Origin: an uncultured Porphyromonadaceae bacterium
GTDB taxonomy: Bacteria > Bacteroidota > Bacteroidia > Bacteroidales > Muribaculaceae
NCBI GenBank assembly: GCA_902470475.1
Contig: CABRGT010000004.1
Coordinates: 1 to 64,000 of the forward strand
Length of the DNA: 64,000 bases
Direction of reading: 5' to 3'
The number at the start of each line of letters is the position of its first letter. Position 1 is the first letter of the stretch. The notes under the pieces are model-generated. The model made no database searches. It was not told the origin of the DNA and was given only the letters and a program-made list of their open reading frames with translations. This document shows, piece by piece, positions 42,475 to 51,104 of this stretch. Both the position numbers and the translations under genes were made by a program.

Positions 42475-42981
42475 ATGTTAAAGAAAATCATCATCGCACT
42501 GCTCGTCGCACTGCCTCTGTCGGCCGCAGCCCAGAAATTCGGCACTGTCGACATCGACCAAGTAATCTCCGCTATGCCCGAAGTGGCCGAAATGCAGAGC
42601 CAGCTCACGGAATCATCCAAGAAATACGAAGCCGAGTTCCAGAAACTCGTCGAAGAGCTCAACAAGCTCGTCACCGAATTCCAGGCTATCCAGGACGATG
42701 CAAATACACCCCAGACCATCAAGGAGCGCCGCATGCAGGACATCCAGGAACGTCAGACCAAGGTTGAACAGTTCCGCAACACAGCCACCCAGGATCTCCA
42801 GCGCCAGCAGGAGCAGTTGATGGCTCCGATCCAGGCCAAGATGACGGAAGCCATCAAAGCCGTAGGACAGGAAGGCGGCTTCACCCTCGTGTTCCCCGCT
42901 GATCCGGGTCTGGTACTCTACCAGGGTGCCGACGTTGTCGATCTGACCGCAGCTGTCAAGGCCAAACTCGGCATCAAATAA
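42475..42981 (+). CDS. OmpH/Skp-family periplasmic chaperone, copy 2
   Basis: The 168-residue paralogue of the preceding gene has a signal peptide ending AAAQ, KFGTVDIDQVI in the first strand and a Glu/Gln/Lys-rich coiled coil. The two copies differ enough to have separate clients. Tandem OmpH genes after bamA are typical of Bacteroidales. murI, which often follows, is absent. Confidence 0.9.
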   Translation: MLKKIIIALLVALPLSAAAQKFGTVDIDQVISAMPEVAEMQSQLTESSKKYEAEFQKLVEELNKLVTEFQAIQDDANTPQTIKERRMQDIQERQTKVEQFRNTATQDLQRQQEQLMAPIQAKMTEAIKAVGQEGGFTLVFPADPGLVLYQGADVVDLTAAVKAKLGIK

Positions 42982-43002
42982 GATTTATCGACAAGCTATA
43001 AT

Positions 43003-43040
43003 GCACGGAGGCTGCGACAGAATTGCCGCGGCCTCCGTGC
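43003..43040. terminator. hairpin between ompH copy 2 and carbonic anhydrase
   Basis: A perfect 10-bp stem (gcacggaggc 43003-43012, gcctccgtgc 43031-43040) with an 18-base loop lies between converging genes. T-tracts are weak, so it may need Rho or act as an mRNA end stabiliser. Confidence 0.5.
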
Positions 43041-43058
43041 TGTCTGCACCAATCAGTC

Positions 43059-43598
43059 TCAGATGACAGTCAGCTCTCCTGTGACGGAATCCATGATATA
43101 ACCGGCCACCCGCACATCAGCGGCCATAAGCGGATGGTTGCGTACAAGATCGACTGTCTCAGCCACTGCGGCGCGCGTATCATCGAAGCCGTGAAGCCAT
43201 GAGTCAAGATCGATGCCACAATGCCGCATCAGTGCGATGTGCTCCTCGTTTACGCCGCGTTCACGCATCAGGTGAAGCATCTCGGCCGCATTCATTCCCT
43301 GCACGCCGCATCCGGTGTGCCCTATGACCATTATTTCGTTCACTCCAAGTTCATAGACTGCGACAAGCAACGAACGCATCGTCGAGTCGAACGGATTGGT
43401 TATGGTGCCTCCGGCATTCTTGATGATTTTAACATCGCCGTTGCGGATACCGAGCGCGGCCGGCAACAGCTCCACCAGGCGCGTATCCATGCAGGTAACT
43501 ATCGCGATGCGCTTATCGGGATACTTTGATGTCGCGAAACGTTCGTAGCCGCGCGAGGCCACGAATTCGCGGTTGTGACGCAGTAGATCTTCAATCAT
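43059..43598 (-). CDS. beta-class carbonic anhydrase
   Basis: This 179-residue zinc enzyme interconverts CO2 and bicarbonate. Zinc ligands are Cys36 (in CMDTR with the Asp38/Arg40 dyad), His94 and Cys97 (HTGCG). It is on the short side for beta carbonic anhydrases, like the small forms common in Gram-positive bacteria and Bacteroidota. It faces fabG divergently. Confidence 0.88.
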   Translation of the reverse strand: MIEDLLRHNREFVASRGYERFATSKYPDKRIAIVTCMDTRLVELLPAALGIRNGDVKIIKNAGGTITNPFDSTMRSLLVAVYELGVNEIMVIGHTGCGVQGMNAAEMLHLMRERGVNEEHIALMRHCGIDLDSWLHGFDDTRAAVAETVDLVRNHPLMAADVRVAGYIMDSVTGELTVI

Positions 43599-43654
43599 AA
43601 TGATAAAATGAATGTTTGCGGCGCGAAGTTACGCAAAAATCGGAAAAGAATTGC

Positions 43655-43662
43655 TAACTTTG
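43655..43662 (+). promoter_or_regulatory. -7 element of fabG
   Basis: TAACTTTG lies 29 bases before the chosen ATG at 43692, which supports that start over the in-frame ATG at 43608. No TTG at -33 was seen. Confidence 0.5.
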
Positions 43663-43691
43663 CGGTATCAAAACTACATAAACCGATAGAA

Positions 43692-44438
43692 ATGAAATTA
43701 CTTGAAGGAAAAACCGCCCTGATCACAGGCGCGGCCCGCGGCATCGGCAAGGCCCTTGCGCTGCGCTTCGCCCAGGAGGGCGCCAACATAGCATTCACCG
43801 ACCTGGTAATCGACGAGAACGGCAAGGCTACCGAAGCTGAGATCGCCGCACTCGGAGTAAAAGCCAAAGGATATGCATCGAACGCTGCCGATTTCCAGCA
43901 GACTCAGGAAGTAGTGAAGCAGGTCAAGGAAGACTTCGGATCGATCGATATCCTGGTTAACAACGCCGGCATTACCAAGGACGGCCTGATGATGCGCATG
44001 ACCGAGCAGCAGTGGGACGCCGTAATCGCCGTCAACCTCAAGAGCGCTTTCAATTTCATCAACGCCGTGCTGCCCATCATGCTCCGCCAGCGCTCGGGTT
44101 CTATCATCAACATGGCATCCGTAGTCGGCGTACACGGCAACGCAGGCCAGTCGAATTACGCAGCCTCCAAGGCAGGCCTTATCGCACTTGCCAAGAGTAT
44201 CGCGCAGGAAGTCGGCTCACGCGGCATCCGTGCCAACGCCATCGCCCCCGGCTTCATCGAGACGGCCATGACTGCCGCTCTGCCCGATGACGTGCGCGAG
44301 GAATGGGTCAAGAAAATTCCCCTTCGCCGCGGCGGCAAGGTCGAGGATATCGCCAACGTGGCTCTGTTCCTCGCATCGGATCTGTCGTCGTATGTCAGCG
44401 GCCAGGTCATTCAGGTCGACGGCGGCATGAACATGTAA
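43692..44438 (+). CDS. fabG: 3-oxoacyl-[acyl-carrier-protein] reductase
   Basis: The 248-residue short-chain dehydrogenase reduces 3-oxoacyl-ACP with NADPH in fatty-acid elongation. TGAARGIG (12-19), NNAG (90-93), catalytic Ser143, Tyr156 and Lys160 (YAASK) and the C-terminal PGFIETAMT loop are in order. It is monocistronic, with a terminator 24 bases downstream. The upstream in-frame ATG at 43608 is before the promoter. Confidence 0.93.
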   Translation: MKLLEGKTALITGAARGIGKALALRFAQEGANIAFTDLVIDENGKATEAEIAALGVKAKGYASNAADFQQTQEVVKQVKEDFGSIDILVNNAGITKDGLMMRMTEQQWDAVIAVNLKSAFNFINAVLPIMLRQRSGSIINMASVVGVHGNAGQSNYAASKAGLIALAKSIAQEVGSRGIRANAIAPGFIETAMTAALPDDVREEWVKKIPLRRGGKVEDIANVALFLASDLSSYVSGQVIQVDGGMNM

Positions 44439-44462
44439 ATCAATTCAGAACACAATCTTCAG

Positions 44463-44499
44463 TAAAGCTCGGACAGATGTTCCGGGCTTTAGTTTTGTT
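44463..44499 (+). terminator. intrinsic terminator after fabG
   Basis: An 11-bp stem (taaagctcgga 44463-44473 with tccgggcttta 44481-44491, one G-U) is followed by gttttgtt. The next 190 bases up to the ndk promoter are A/T-rich and hold nothing recognisable. Confidence 0.8.
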
Positions 44500-44685
44500 G
44501 ACCAGTTTTAACATTACAAAACGTGTCGTGAAACACGCCGCAAGCGAATGTTCAATTTGTGCTGTATAACATATTTTTAAATAAATCGCATCATATCAAT
44601 ATATTATCCACTATAAAATATAAACCACGACGAGCGTTTAGTAAATTTTAAGGTTTAAAAAGTTCCGAAAGAGAAAGAATTTCCG

Positions 44686-44693
44686 TAACTTTG
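44686..44693 (+). promoter_or_regulatory. -7 element of ndk
   Basis: TAACTTTG is an exact match, 39 bases before the ndk ATG. Confidence 0.5.
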
Positions 44694-44732
44694 AAGTGTT
44701 CGCGAAAAGCGTAAACATCTATTAACACAGCC

Positions 44733-45197
44733 ATGGAGCAAACGTTCATAATTCTTAAACCTTCCGCAATCAAACGCAGCCTCGTGGGCGACGTCATCAC
44801 CCGCTTCCAGCGCAAAGGACTTTTCATCAACGGCATCAAGATGATGCAGCTCGACGAAGCAATCCTCCGTCAGCACTACGCGCATCTGGTCGACCGTCCG
44901 TTCTTTCCCTCGCTGGTCCGCTCGATGACTTCCACGCCCGTGATCGTGATGGTTCTTGCGGGCAAAGACGTCGTGAACGTAGTCCGCTCGATGGTAGGCG
45001 CCACCAACTGTCGCGCTGCCGCGCCGGGTACAATCCGCGGCGACTTCGGCATGTCGGGCCAGGAGAACATAGTACACGCATCCGACTCACCCGAAAATGC
45101 GGTGATCGAAATCAACCGCTTCTTCAGCCCCGAAGAGATCTTCACCTACGACATGCCCGTGGAAACATCTGTGTACGCCCCCGACGAACTCAACTGA
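44733..45197 (+). CDS. ndk: nucleoside diphosphate kinase
   Basis: The 154-residue enzyme transfers the gamma phosphate of ATP to NDPs through a phosphohistidine. The active-site His115 is in NIVHASDS and the nucleotide-binding Arg/Asn residues in NCRAAAPGTIRGDFG are intact. The M23 peptidase gene follows after 26 bases and is probably co-transcribed. Confidence 0.95.
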   Translation: MEQTFIILKPSAIKRSLVGDVITRFQRKGLFINGIKMMQLDEAILRQHYAHLVDRPFFPSLVRSMTSTPVIVMVLAGKDVVNVVRSMVGATNCRAAAPGTIRGDFGMSGQENIVHASDSPENAVIEINRFFSPEEIFTYDMPVETSVYAPDELN

Positions 45198-45223
45198 CAT
45201 AAACCAATCTCTCCGATAAAACA

Positions 45224-46228
45224 ATGCAGATAAAGATGACACTCTCCCGGAAATTCTCCACTATAGCGGTGCTCGCACTGAGTCTGGGTCTCAGCGCTGG
45301 CATCGCAGCACAAAACTACCGTCTGCCCGGCCAGCATACGCAGCAGCACGGCGATCTGATCGCAATGCAGGGCACTGGGTCGGTCGAGGTCGACAACACC
45401 ACCAAGTACCTTGAAACCTTGTTCGGCGAGGAAGAAGAACCCGAATTCGACATCTATACCGAAGGCTGGAACAGCGGATTCGTCAATTGCTACAGCGGCG
45501 TCGAAGTGCCGCAGACAGCCGTGATCGACGTGCGCAACTTCCATATTCCCCACCCCGGCTACATAACATCGCCCTACGGATACCGTCCGCGGTTCCGCCG
45601 CATGCACAAGGGCATCGACATCAAGGCCAACACCGGCGACACCATCCGCGCGGCATTCGACGGCAAAGTCCGTCTGACCAAATATGAGGCCAAAGGATAC
45701 GGATATTATGTAGTCCTGCGCCACACCAACGACCTTGAGACCGTCTACGGTCACCTGACCAAATTCCTCGTCAAGCCCGACGACTACGTACGCGCCGGCG
45801 ATCCGATAGCTCTCGCAGGCAACACCGGCCGCTCATTCGGCTCTCACCTCCACTTCGAGACACGCTATATGGGCTATGCCATAAATCCCGCCGCCATCTT
45901 CGACTTCCCCAACCAGACAACCCACACCGACTTCTACACATTCGACAAGAATCACTATCAGGAAGCCCGTAACTTCGATCCACGCGCCAATGAGGCATAC
46001 GCGCAGCAATACCGTGCCACACACAAGGTCGAATACGGATCAGGCAGCAGTTCGCGCGGCAGTTCGGCTTCCGGAACAGGCGGCACAAAATACTACACCG
46101 TACGTTCCGGCGACTCGCTCAGCCGCATCGCCTCGCGCAACGGCACCACTGTACGCTCGCTCTGCCGCCTCAATGGTCTGACGACATCTTCGAAAATCAA
46201 GCCGGGGCAGAAACTCCGCATACGCTGA
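45224..46228 (+). CDS. secreted M23-family peptidase with C-terminal LysM domain
   Basis: The 334-residue protein has a signal peptide (about 1-29, ending IAAQ), a lysostaphin-type zinc peptidase domain (His128 and Asp132 in MHKGID; His208 and His210 in SHLHFE) and a Gly/Ser-rich linker. A LysM domain closes the protein (about 290-334: YTVRSGDSLSRIA, CRLNGL, IKPGQKL). The LysM domain holds it on peptidoglycan, where it is expected to cut stem-peptide cross-links. All metal ligands are present, unlike in EnvC/NlpD activators. Confidence 0.92.
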   Translation: MQIKMTLSRKFSTIAVLALSLGLSAGIAAQNYRLPGQHTQQHGDLIAMQGTGSVEVDNTTKYLETLFGEEEEPEFDIYTEGWNSGFVNCYSGVEVPQTAVIDVRNFHIPHPGYITSPYGYRPRFRRMHKGIDIKANTGDTIRAAFDGKVRLTKYEAKGYGYYVVLRHTNDLETVYGHLTKFLVKPDDYVRAGDPIALAGNTGRSFGSHLHFETRYMGYAINPAAIFDFPNQTTHTDFYTFDKNHYQEARNFDPRANEAYAQQYRATHKVEYGSGSSSRGSSASGTGGTKYYTVRSGDSLSRIASRNGTTVRSLCRLNGLTTSSKIKPGQKLRIR

Positions 46229-46260
46229 CCGCAAATCAGATATAACGCGCAAATAAAACA

Positions 46261-46299
46261 TACGGGAGCTGCCGCATACGGTTGCTCCCGGTATTTTTA
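46261..46299 (+). terminator. intrinsic terminator after the M23 peptidase
   Basis: Stem tacgggagc (46261-46269) pairs with gctcccggta (46284-46293, one bulged G) and is followed by tttttaa. It lies 32 bases after the stop. Confidence 0.75.
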
Positions 46300-46310
46300 A
46301 CAGAACCACT

Positions 46311-47315
46311 ATGAGTGCCCGCAGACTCTTCATCGCCGCGACCATAGCACTGACTGCCTTTGCCGCTTCCGCCGCCCGCGGATGGTCGGAAAGCGATTTT
46401 GCCAAGATAATTGCCCGCTATGACGTGGCCGACACTGTGATGAACGCCGGAAGCGCCGAAGAATTCTGGTCGCTGCTGCAGATGACCGACCGGCAGTTCC
46501 GGAAAACAGCAAAATCGATGGCCGGCAAGGGCGACAAGGATCTCAAGCGGATAATGGTGTCAACATTGTCGGCCTGCGACACTTATTTCCGCGAGGTTCC
46601 GGTCGACGGCAGCCTGTATCCATTCAGCGAAAATATTATTGACCGGTCGGGACTACGCGGTATCGCTCCGACGGCCATCATGAGCGTGACCGAAGAATCC
46701 GACATTGCCTCATTCAGCTACCCGAACGGCTATTTTTTCATAACCCGACCTTTATACGAACTGCTTGGCTGTGATTCGACTGCTATACTGGCATTGGTAT
46801 CGGCCGAAGGCGCACACTACGCCCTCCAGCATGCCTACGCACATTCAAAGTGGGAAAAATCACGGCGAAACAAACGTAAATTCTGGCAAATATTCGGGGC
46901 TGCGGCTATAACTACCGCCGGCATTATCATCGACCAGGCTACCGACGGATACTATTCGCCTGCTGTCGAGCTGGCCACGATCGCAGCCGTCACCCTGCTG
47001 AGCGTGGATCATTCGCCGCGCTACGGCATGCTCTATACTCCCGAACAGGTATTTCAGGCCGACATCGTCGCATACAGATTCATGGAATGGGCAGGGTACG
47101 GCGGAAACTCATACATCGACGCACTGAGGCGCTCCGGATTCCACCTCGATGCGGCAAACCCGCAGCCCGATGCTCCGGCAGTGACCACACGCCTGGCGCT
47201 GCTCGAATATCTCGACGCGAATCCCGGACTAAGATCCAGGGCATCGCACCGCGACAGGCGCCCGAAGCCGGTCGCATCATATCAGACACTGCTTGCGCCA
47301 TCAAACTATCGATAA
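46311..47315 (+). CDS. exported M48-like protein with a degenerate zinc site
   Basis: This 334-residue protein has a signal peptide (about 1-22). The segment LVSAEGAHYALQHAYAH (162-178) aligns with the M48 helix HExxH...H, but the first His is Ala165; Glu166 and His169 remain. Further on, FQADIVAYRF (248-257) corresponds to the M48 ExxAD helix with Gln249 in place of the zinc-binding Glu. It is therefore likely a non-catalytic relative of a Bacteroidota M48 metallopeptidase. A hydrophobic pair at about 195-230 may be a membrane hairpin. The next gene starts 50 bases downstream. The family call is by pattern and should be tested by profile search. Confidence 0.5.
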   Translation: MSARRLFIAATIALTAFAASAARGWSESDFAKIIARYDVADTVMNAGSAEEFWSLLQMTDRQFRKTAKSMAGKGDKDLKRIMVSTLSACDTYFREVPVDGSLYPFSENIIDRSGLRGIAPTAIMSVTEESDIASFSYPNGYFFITRPLYELLGCDSTAILALVSAEGAHYALQHAYAHSKWEKSRRNKRKFWQIFGAAAITTAGIIIDQATDGYYSPAVELATIAAVTLLSVDHSPRYGMLYTPEQVFQADIVAYRFMEWAGYGGNSYIDALRRSGFHLDAANPQPDAPAVTTRLALLEYLDANPGLRSRASHRDRRPKPVASYQTLLAPSNYR

Positions 47316-47365
47316 TCTTTATTTGTTTACCCATAAAGAATTACACATCAAAGAAGCGAAGAATT

Positions 47366-48202
47366 ATGAAACGCATAGTACCGGCGATTACCGCATTTGC
47401 GATAATCGCAGCCATCGGAACATCATCCTGCGATAAAGAATCGAAAAGCGACAACTCCACTATCGCTTTCTCATCCATAACAGGCAGCGCGGCATACACA
47501 CTGCTAAACTCGGCCAAAGATTTCAACCGCGATTCAGACCTGATATATTTCGACTCGGCAGCCATAGTACTTCCGACCGTCATATACAATCAGGATGTAA
47601 GCATCCTTCAGGACTCCATTATCTCGGCGGCATTCGACACCGTATGCATTGACCATACCCAGGCCATGAACAGCGCGTTTATCGCCGCTGCCTCCGAAGC
47701 GGGTTACCAGATCGAATCTGCGGCGACGCATCCCGGCCAGCAGTTCTACTCCGACGGCAACACCATCATCTCCGGCGACGTATTCTCGCTCACACCACAC
47801 CTGCTCACATACCGTATCAGCAAGGAAATATATCAGCCCGGCGACGCTCACGGCCTTACCGTCAACCACTATATCACATACCTGATCGACAAAGGCTGCC
47901 TGATGCCGCTTTCGTACATATTCACTCCGGAAGGTATCGCACAACTGCCGTCGGTCATTGCCTCGCGAGCCAAAGATCTCGTCCGTCAGATAGGAAAAAC
48001 CGACATCAGCTCGCTCCCTGCCAACGACAACTACTATATAGCGCTGGACGGCACTATCGTATTCGTCTACGAGCCGTACGAGGCCGCCAGTTTCTCGCAA
48101 GGCGAACTCGCCATACCGTTCTATCCCTATCAGCTGCGTGAATTCATGACGGCCGAAGGTCTGGCGCTGTTCAATCTTGATGTCGAAGAAACAGCCGACT
48201 AA
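47366..48202 (+). CDS. DUF3298/RsiV-like lipoprotein
   Basis: The 278-residue protein starts at ATG 47366 (MKRIVPAITAF); a longer frame from 47087 overlaps the previous gene. It has a lipoprotein signal with lipobox GTSSC. The C-terminal half (GDAHGLTVNHYITYLID, YIFTPEGIAQLPSVI, ELAIPFYPYQLREFM) has the DUF3298 pattern shared with RsiV, the lysozyme-sensing anti-sigma factor. Here there is no cytoplasmic anti-sigma segment, so sensing or binding of a glycan ligand is only a possibility. Confidence 0.75.
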   Translation: MKRIVPAITAFAIIAAIGTSSCDKESKSDNSTIAFSSITGSAAYTLLNSAKDFNRDSDLIYFDSAAIVLPTVIYNQDVSILQDSIISAAFDTVCIDHTQAMNSAFIAAASEAGYQIESAATHPGQQFYSDGNTIISGDVFSLTPHLLTYRISKEIYQPGDAHGLTVNHYITYLIDKGCLMPLSYIFTPEGIAQLPSVIASRAKDLVRQIGKTDISSLPANDNYYIALDGTIVFVYEPYEAASFSQGELAIPFYPYQLREFMTAEGLALFNLDVEETAD

Positions 48203-48230
48203 CGACCCGAGAAAAAAAGTAATTTTGCAT

Positions 48231-49583
48231 ATGAAAAAAATGTTCACTCCCATGCTTGCGATAGCTCTCACAGCATTCGCAGGCATGAACTTCTCCGCAA
48301 AAGCACTTGTAGGCAACTGGCGCGGAAATCTTAAAGTGGGCCGCGGCGAATTGCCGATCGTACTCACATTCGGAACGGATTCACTGGGCAACACAACGTG
48401 CAGCTTAACATCGCCGATGCAGAGCAACGAAAGCATGCCGATGGCCGTCGATCTCTGTACCGCCGATTCGCTTGTTGTGCGCTATCCGCATCTTGGCATA
48501 ATCTACCGCGCATCGGTATCCTCCGAGCGCATCTCAGGCCGTTTCCGCCAGTTTCTCAACGGATTTGACCTGACACTTACACCGGAAGTACCGCTGACTG
48601 CGCGCCGTCCCCAGACACCCGTGCCGCCTTTTCCCTATGTGACCGTCGACACGACATTTACCTCGGCCGACGGCACCGTGCTGAGCGGTACGATCACCCG
48701 GCCCGTCAATGTCGTGGCCGACGTTCCAATGGTCGTGATGGTAAGCGGGAGCGGTCCACAGAACCGCGACGAGGAAATATTCGAACACCGGCCGTTTGCC
48801 GTCATTGCCGACTACCTGGCACGCAACGGCGTGGCGTCGCTGCGCTACGACGATCGCGGCACAGCTATGTCACAGGGTAACTTCGCAACATCAACGACAT
48901 ACACTTTCCGCGATGACGCGAAAAGCGCCATTGACTTTGCCCGCACTCTGCCCAGAATCAGCCGCACGGGCATCCTCGGCCATTCCGAGGGAGGCACCAT
49001 AGCCCTTATGCTCGCGGCCGACGGCATACCCGACTTCATCATCTCGCTTGCAGGCATGGCCGTCAAGGCCAAGGAGACGCTGATCGCCCAGAACCGTCAC
49101 CGTGCCGAGCAAGTCGGACTGGATTCTACAACCTGCGAAGCTATGGGAAGGCTTCTCGGCCTTGTTTTCGATGAAATAGCCTCTCAGTATTCACGGGGCA
49201 TAGTAGAAGAAATAGATGTCAGAGCGCTCATGGCCGGTAACGGTATCGAGATGCCCGACAATCTCGCTGCTGAAATACAGCAGTCAGTAAATCAGCGCAC
49301 GCCGTGGTTCGACTGCTTTCTGACGATCAACCCGGACAGCTTCCTCGGTAATATCAAATGCCCGGTATTGGCGCTCAATGGCAAAAAAGACACACAGGTT
49401 GACGCAACCCGCAATCTCGCAGCAATCAGCAGTGCCATACCGCAGACGCAGATTCATGCGATGCCGGAACTGAACCATCTTTTTCAGCATGCGGATACCG
49501 GCGACATCTCCGAATACGGCAACATAACCGAAACCATATCTCCCGAAGTGCTTGATCTGATCATTGATTTCTGTCGCCAGTAA
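48231..49583 (+). CDS. secreted alpha/beta hydrolase
   Basis: The 450-residue protein starts at ATG 48231 (MKKMFTPMLA), giving a signal peptide of about 20 residues; the longer frame from 48177 overlaps the upstream gene. An N-terminal beta domain (about 25-125: LVGNWRGNLKV) precedes the alpha/beta-hydrolase fold with the oxyanion segment VSGSGPQNRDEE, nucleophile elbow GHSEGG and the late His in ELNHLFQHA. This architecture is frequent in Bacteroidota and is annotated as esterase or peptidase S9-like. A TAATTTTG element at 48220-48227 is too close to the ATG to be convincing as a promoter. Confidence 0.85.
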   Translation: MKKMFTPMLAIALTAFAGMNFSAKALVGNWRGNLKVGRGELPIVLTFGTDSLGNTTCSLTSPMQSNESMPMAVDLCTADSLVVRYPHLGIIYRASVSSERISGRFRQFLNGFDLTLTPEVPLTARRPQTPVPPFPYVTVDTTFTSADGTVLSGTITRPVNVVADVPMVVMVSGSGPQNRDEEIFEHRPFAVIADYLARNGVASLRYDDRGTAMSQGNFATSTTYTFRDDAKSAIDFARTLPRISRTGILGHSEGGTIALMLAADGIPDFIISLAGMAVKAKETLIAQNRHRAEQVGLDSTTCEAMGRLLGLVFDEIASQYSRGIVEEIDVRALMAGNGIEMPDNLAAEIQQSVNQRTPWFDCFLTINPDSFLGNIKCPVLALNGKKDTQVDATRNLAAISSAIPQTQIHAMPELNHLFQHADTGDISEYGNITETISPEVLDLIIDFCRQ

Positions 49584-49601
49584 AGATTTCCATTTGATAC
49601 T

Positions 49602-49628
49602 AAAAATCCGCCTGAAGGCGGATTTTTT
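49602..49628. terminator. bidirectional terminator between hydrolase and META-domain genes
   Basis: An 11-bp stem (aaaaatccgcc 49602-49612, ggcggattttt 49617-49627) with a TGAA loop has T-tracts on both strands and serves two converging genes. Confidence 0.9.
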
Positions 49629-49648
49629 ATTCCATCGATGTCTCTTGT

Positions 49649-50584
49649 TCAGTCTTCCAGGCTTTTGTCCATCGGAATGCGTTCGAGAGTCATCAGCTGC
49701 TTGCCTTCACTATCAAGCAGCATCACGCGGTCACCGCCTCCGTTGATCACCGAAGCCGTCTGTTCCAGTGCGACAAGCATAGCCGTTTCCTGCGCACTAT
49801 AGGGACAGGCCATCCGTGTAATACCCATATTACTGAAATCGACAGCATTGCTAAGGCGATGATCCAGATACATAGTACCGTTGAAATAGTTGCAACCGGT
49901 GTTGCCATGCAACTTGAGTTCGGCTACATCAAAAAAGATATCGGCCGGAGCTTCCAGTTTGTCAATTCCGCTGATCGATTTCACTTCCCAGTGTCCGTTG
50001 AGAAATGCAAGATCGCCGCGCCGCAGTTTCATCACAGTGCGTCCCTGAGCGTCGAGTATGTCAATGAATGACTCAGAACCGACAGTATTGAATGCGAATT
50101 TAGAAGGTTTGTTATCGGCTATTATCATATTGATTTCCGTATCGAACTTTACATCCGCACAATACTTCATGGTCGATAGCACGCCATAGAACTGCAGCAC
50201 ATTGTCGTCGCTGACAGTATATGAACCATTGAGGGTGTTACAGCCGTTGTTGGCATAAAACTGTCCGGTCGCGGGTACAAAATTGATGTAGGGCATGTCC
50301 TCGTCGCGGTCGATGGTGGTGGTACCGACCTGCACTATGGTCCATTCGCCTGCGAGGCGCGCGGCAGCTTCAGAACTCTGCTTCGCCGCAGTTGATGCCG
50401 CCGACGGCTGGGATTCTGATTCTCCGGCCTGAGCGTTATCGCCGCTTACTGTCGACGGATAGACCACGAGCGTGGCCGACGAACCTTTCACCCGGTTTTC
50501 CTTCCCGGACTTGAGAAGCGAACATCCGGAAGCTGTGACGGCCAAAGCCGATGCGATGACAATCGGAGTGATGATGTGTTTCAT
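49649..50584 (-). CDS. lipoprotein with two META domains
   Basis: The 311-residue protein starts at ATG 50584 (MKHIITPIVIAS; a TTG at 50593 is also in frame). Its lipobox is ASGC. After a linker, two META/HslJ-like domains follow: the first (about 78-180) with GEWTIVQV and NNGCNTLNGSY, the second (about 190-300) with GHWEVKSI and GNTGCNYFNGTM. The NxGCNxxxG motif is the hallmark of the family, whose E. coli member HslJ affects novobiocin resistance. Double-domain forms are common in Bacteroidales. The biochemical role is unknown. Confidence 0.85.
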   Translation of the reverse strand: MKHIITPIVIASALAVTASGCSLLKSGKENRVKGSSATLVVYPSTVSGDNAQAGESESQPSAASTAAKQSSEAAARLAGEWTIVQVGTTTIDRDEDMPYINFVPATGQFYANNGCNTLNGSYTVSDDNVLQFYGVLSTMKYCADVKFDTEINMIIADNKPSKFAFNTVGSESFIDILDAQGRTVMKLRRGDLAFLNGHWEVKSISGIDKLEAPADIFFDVAELKLHGNTGCNYFNGTMYLDHRLSNAVDFSNMGITRMACPYSAQETAMLVALEQTASVINGGGDRVMLLDSEGKQLMTLERIPMDKSLED

Positions 50585-50655
50585 GTCTTTCAAAATTATG
50601 TTTCAGTCATATAACGCCCGACGGGCTGCAAAAGTTACATAAGCCGAAGCTGCAC

Positions 50656-50702
50656 GAAAAAGAACCGGGCCGGTGGTCACGCAGAAGTGACGGCCGGTCC
50701 GG
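50656..50702 (-). terminator. terminator after rpsO
   Basis: On the minus strand an interrupted G+C-rich stem (ccgg..gtcac with gtgac..ccgg) is followed by tcttttt (plus gaaaaaga). It lies 30 bases after the rpsO stop. Confidence 0.6.
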
Positions 50703-50731
50703 CATTGTAATCTTTAAGCGAGCTCTGAGGC

Positions 50732-51007
50732 TTACTTGCGGATACCAAGCTCTTTCTGAGCGATGATGGCGCGGTAGCGGTTGATGTCCTTCTTCATGAG
50801 GTAATCAAGAAGACGGCGGCGCTTGCCTACCAGCATCTTAAGAGCGCGCTCTGTAGTATGATCTTTGTGGTTTGACTTCAGATGCTGAGTCAGGTGAGCG
50901 ATACGGACAGAGAATAATGCTATCTGCGCTTCAGGCGAGCCAGTATCAGTCTTGCTCTTACCGTACTTCTCGAAGATCTGTACTTTTTCTTCAGAATTTA
51001 AGTGCAT
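50732..51007 (-). CDS. rpsO: 30S ribosomal protein uS15
   Basis: The 91-residue primary 16S rRNA binding protein shows the S15 patterns DTGSPEAQIALFSVRIAHLT, HKDHTTERAL and VGKRRRLLDYL. The ATG is at 51007 and the promoter lies about 50 bases upstream. S15 often represses its own mRNA through the leader; the 40-base leader here is short. Confidence 0.96.
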   Translation of the reverse strand: MHLNSEEKVQIFEKYGKSKTDTGSPEAQIALFSVRIAHLTQHLKSNHKDHTTERALKMLVGKRRRLLDYLMKKDINRYRAIIAQKELGIRK

Positions 51008-51055
51008 TCTTGAGATGATTTATAAAGTTAATAATAAAATATTGTTTATCGGCTG

Positions 51056-51087
51056 CAAAGGTAGTGAAATAAATCGGAACAGCCGCA
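51056..51087 (-). promoter_or_regulatory. promoter of rpsO
   Basis: On the minus strand, TTG (plus caa at 51085-51087) and TACCTTTG (plus CAAAGGTA at 51056-51063) are 21 bases apart. Confidence 0.6.
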
Positions 51088-51104
51088 AAAAATCCGCAAA
51101 AAAA

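Noticed and set aside
41928..42981. Duplicated ompH genes as a mobile or recent repeat
   Set aside because: The copies have diverged strongly and the tandem pair after bamA is normal for Bacteroidales.
48220..48227. TAATTTTG as promoter of the alpha/beta hydrolase
   Set aside because: It ends 3 bases before the ATG, so transcription would start inside the gene; upstream read-through is more likely.
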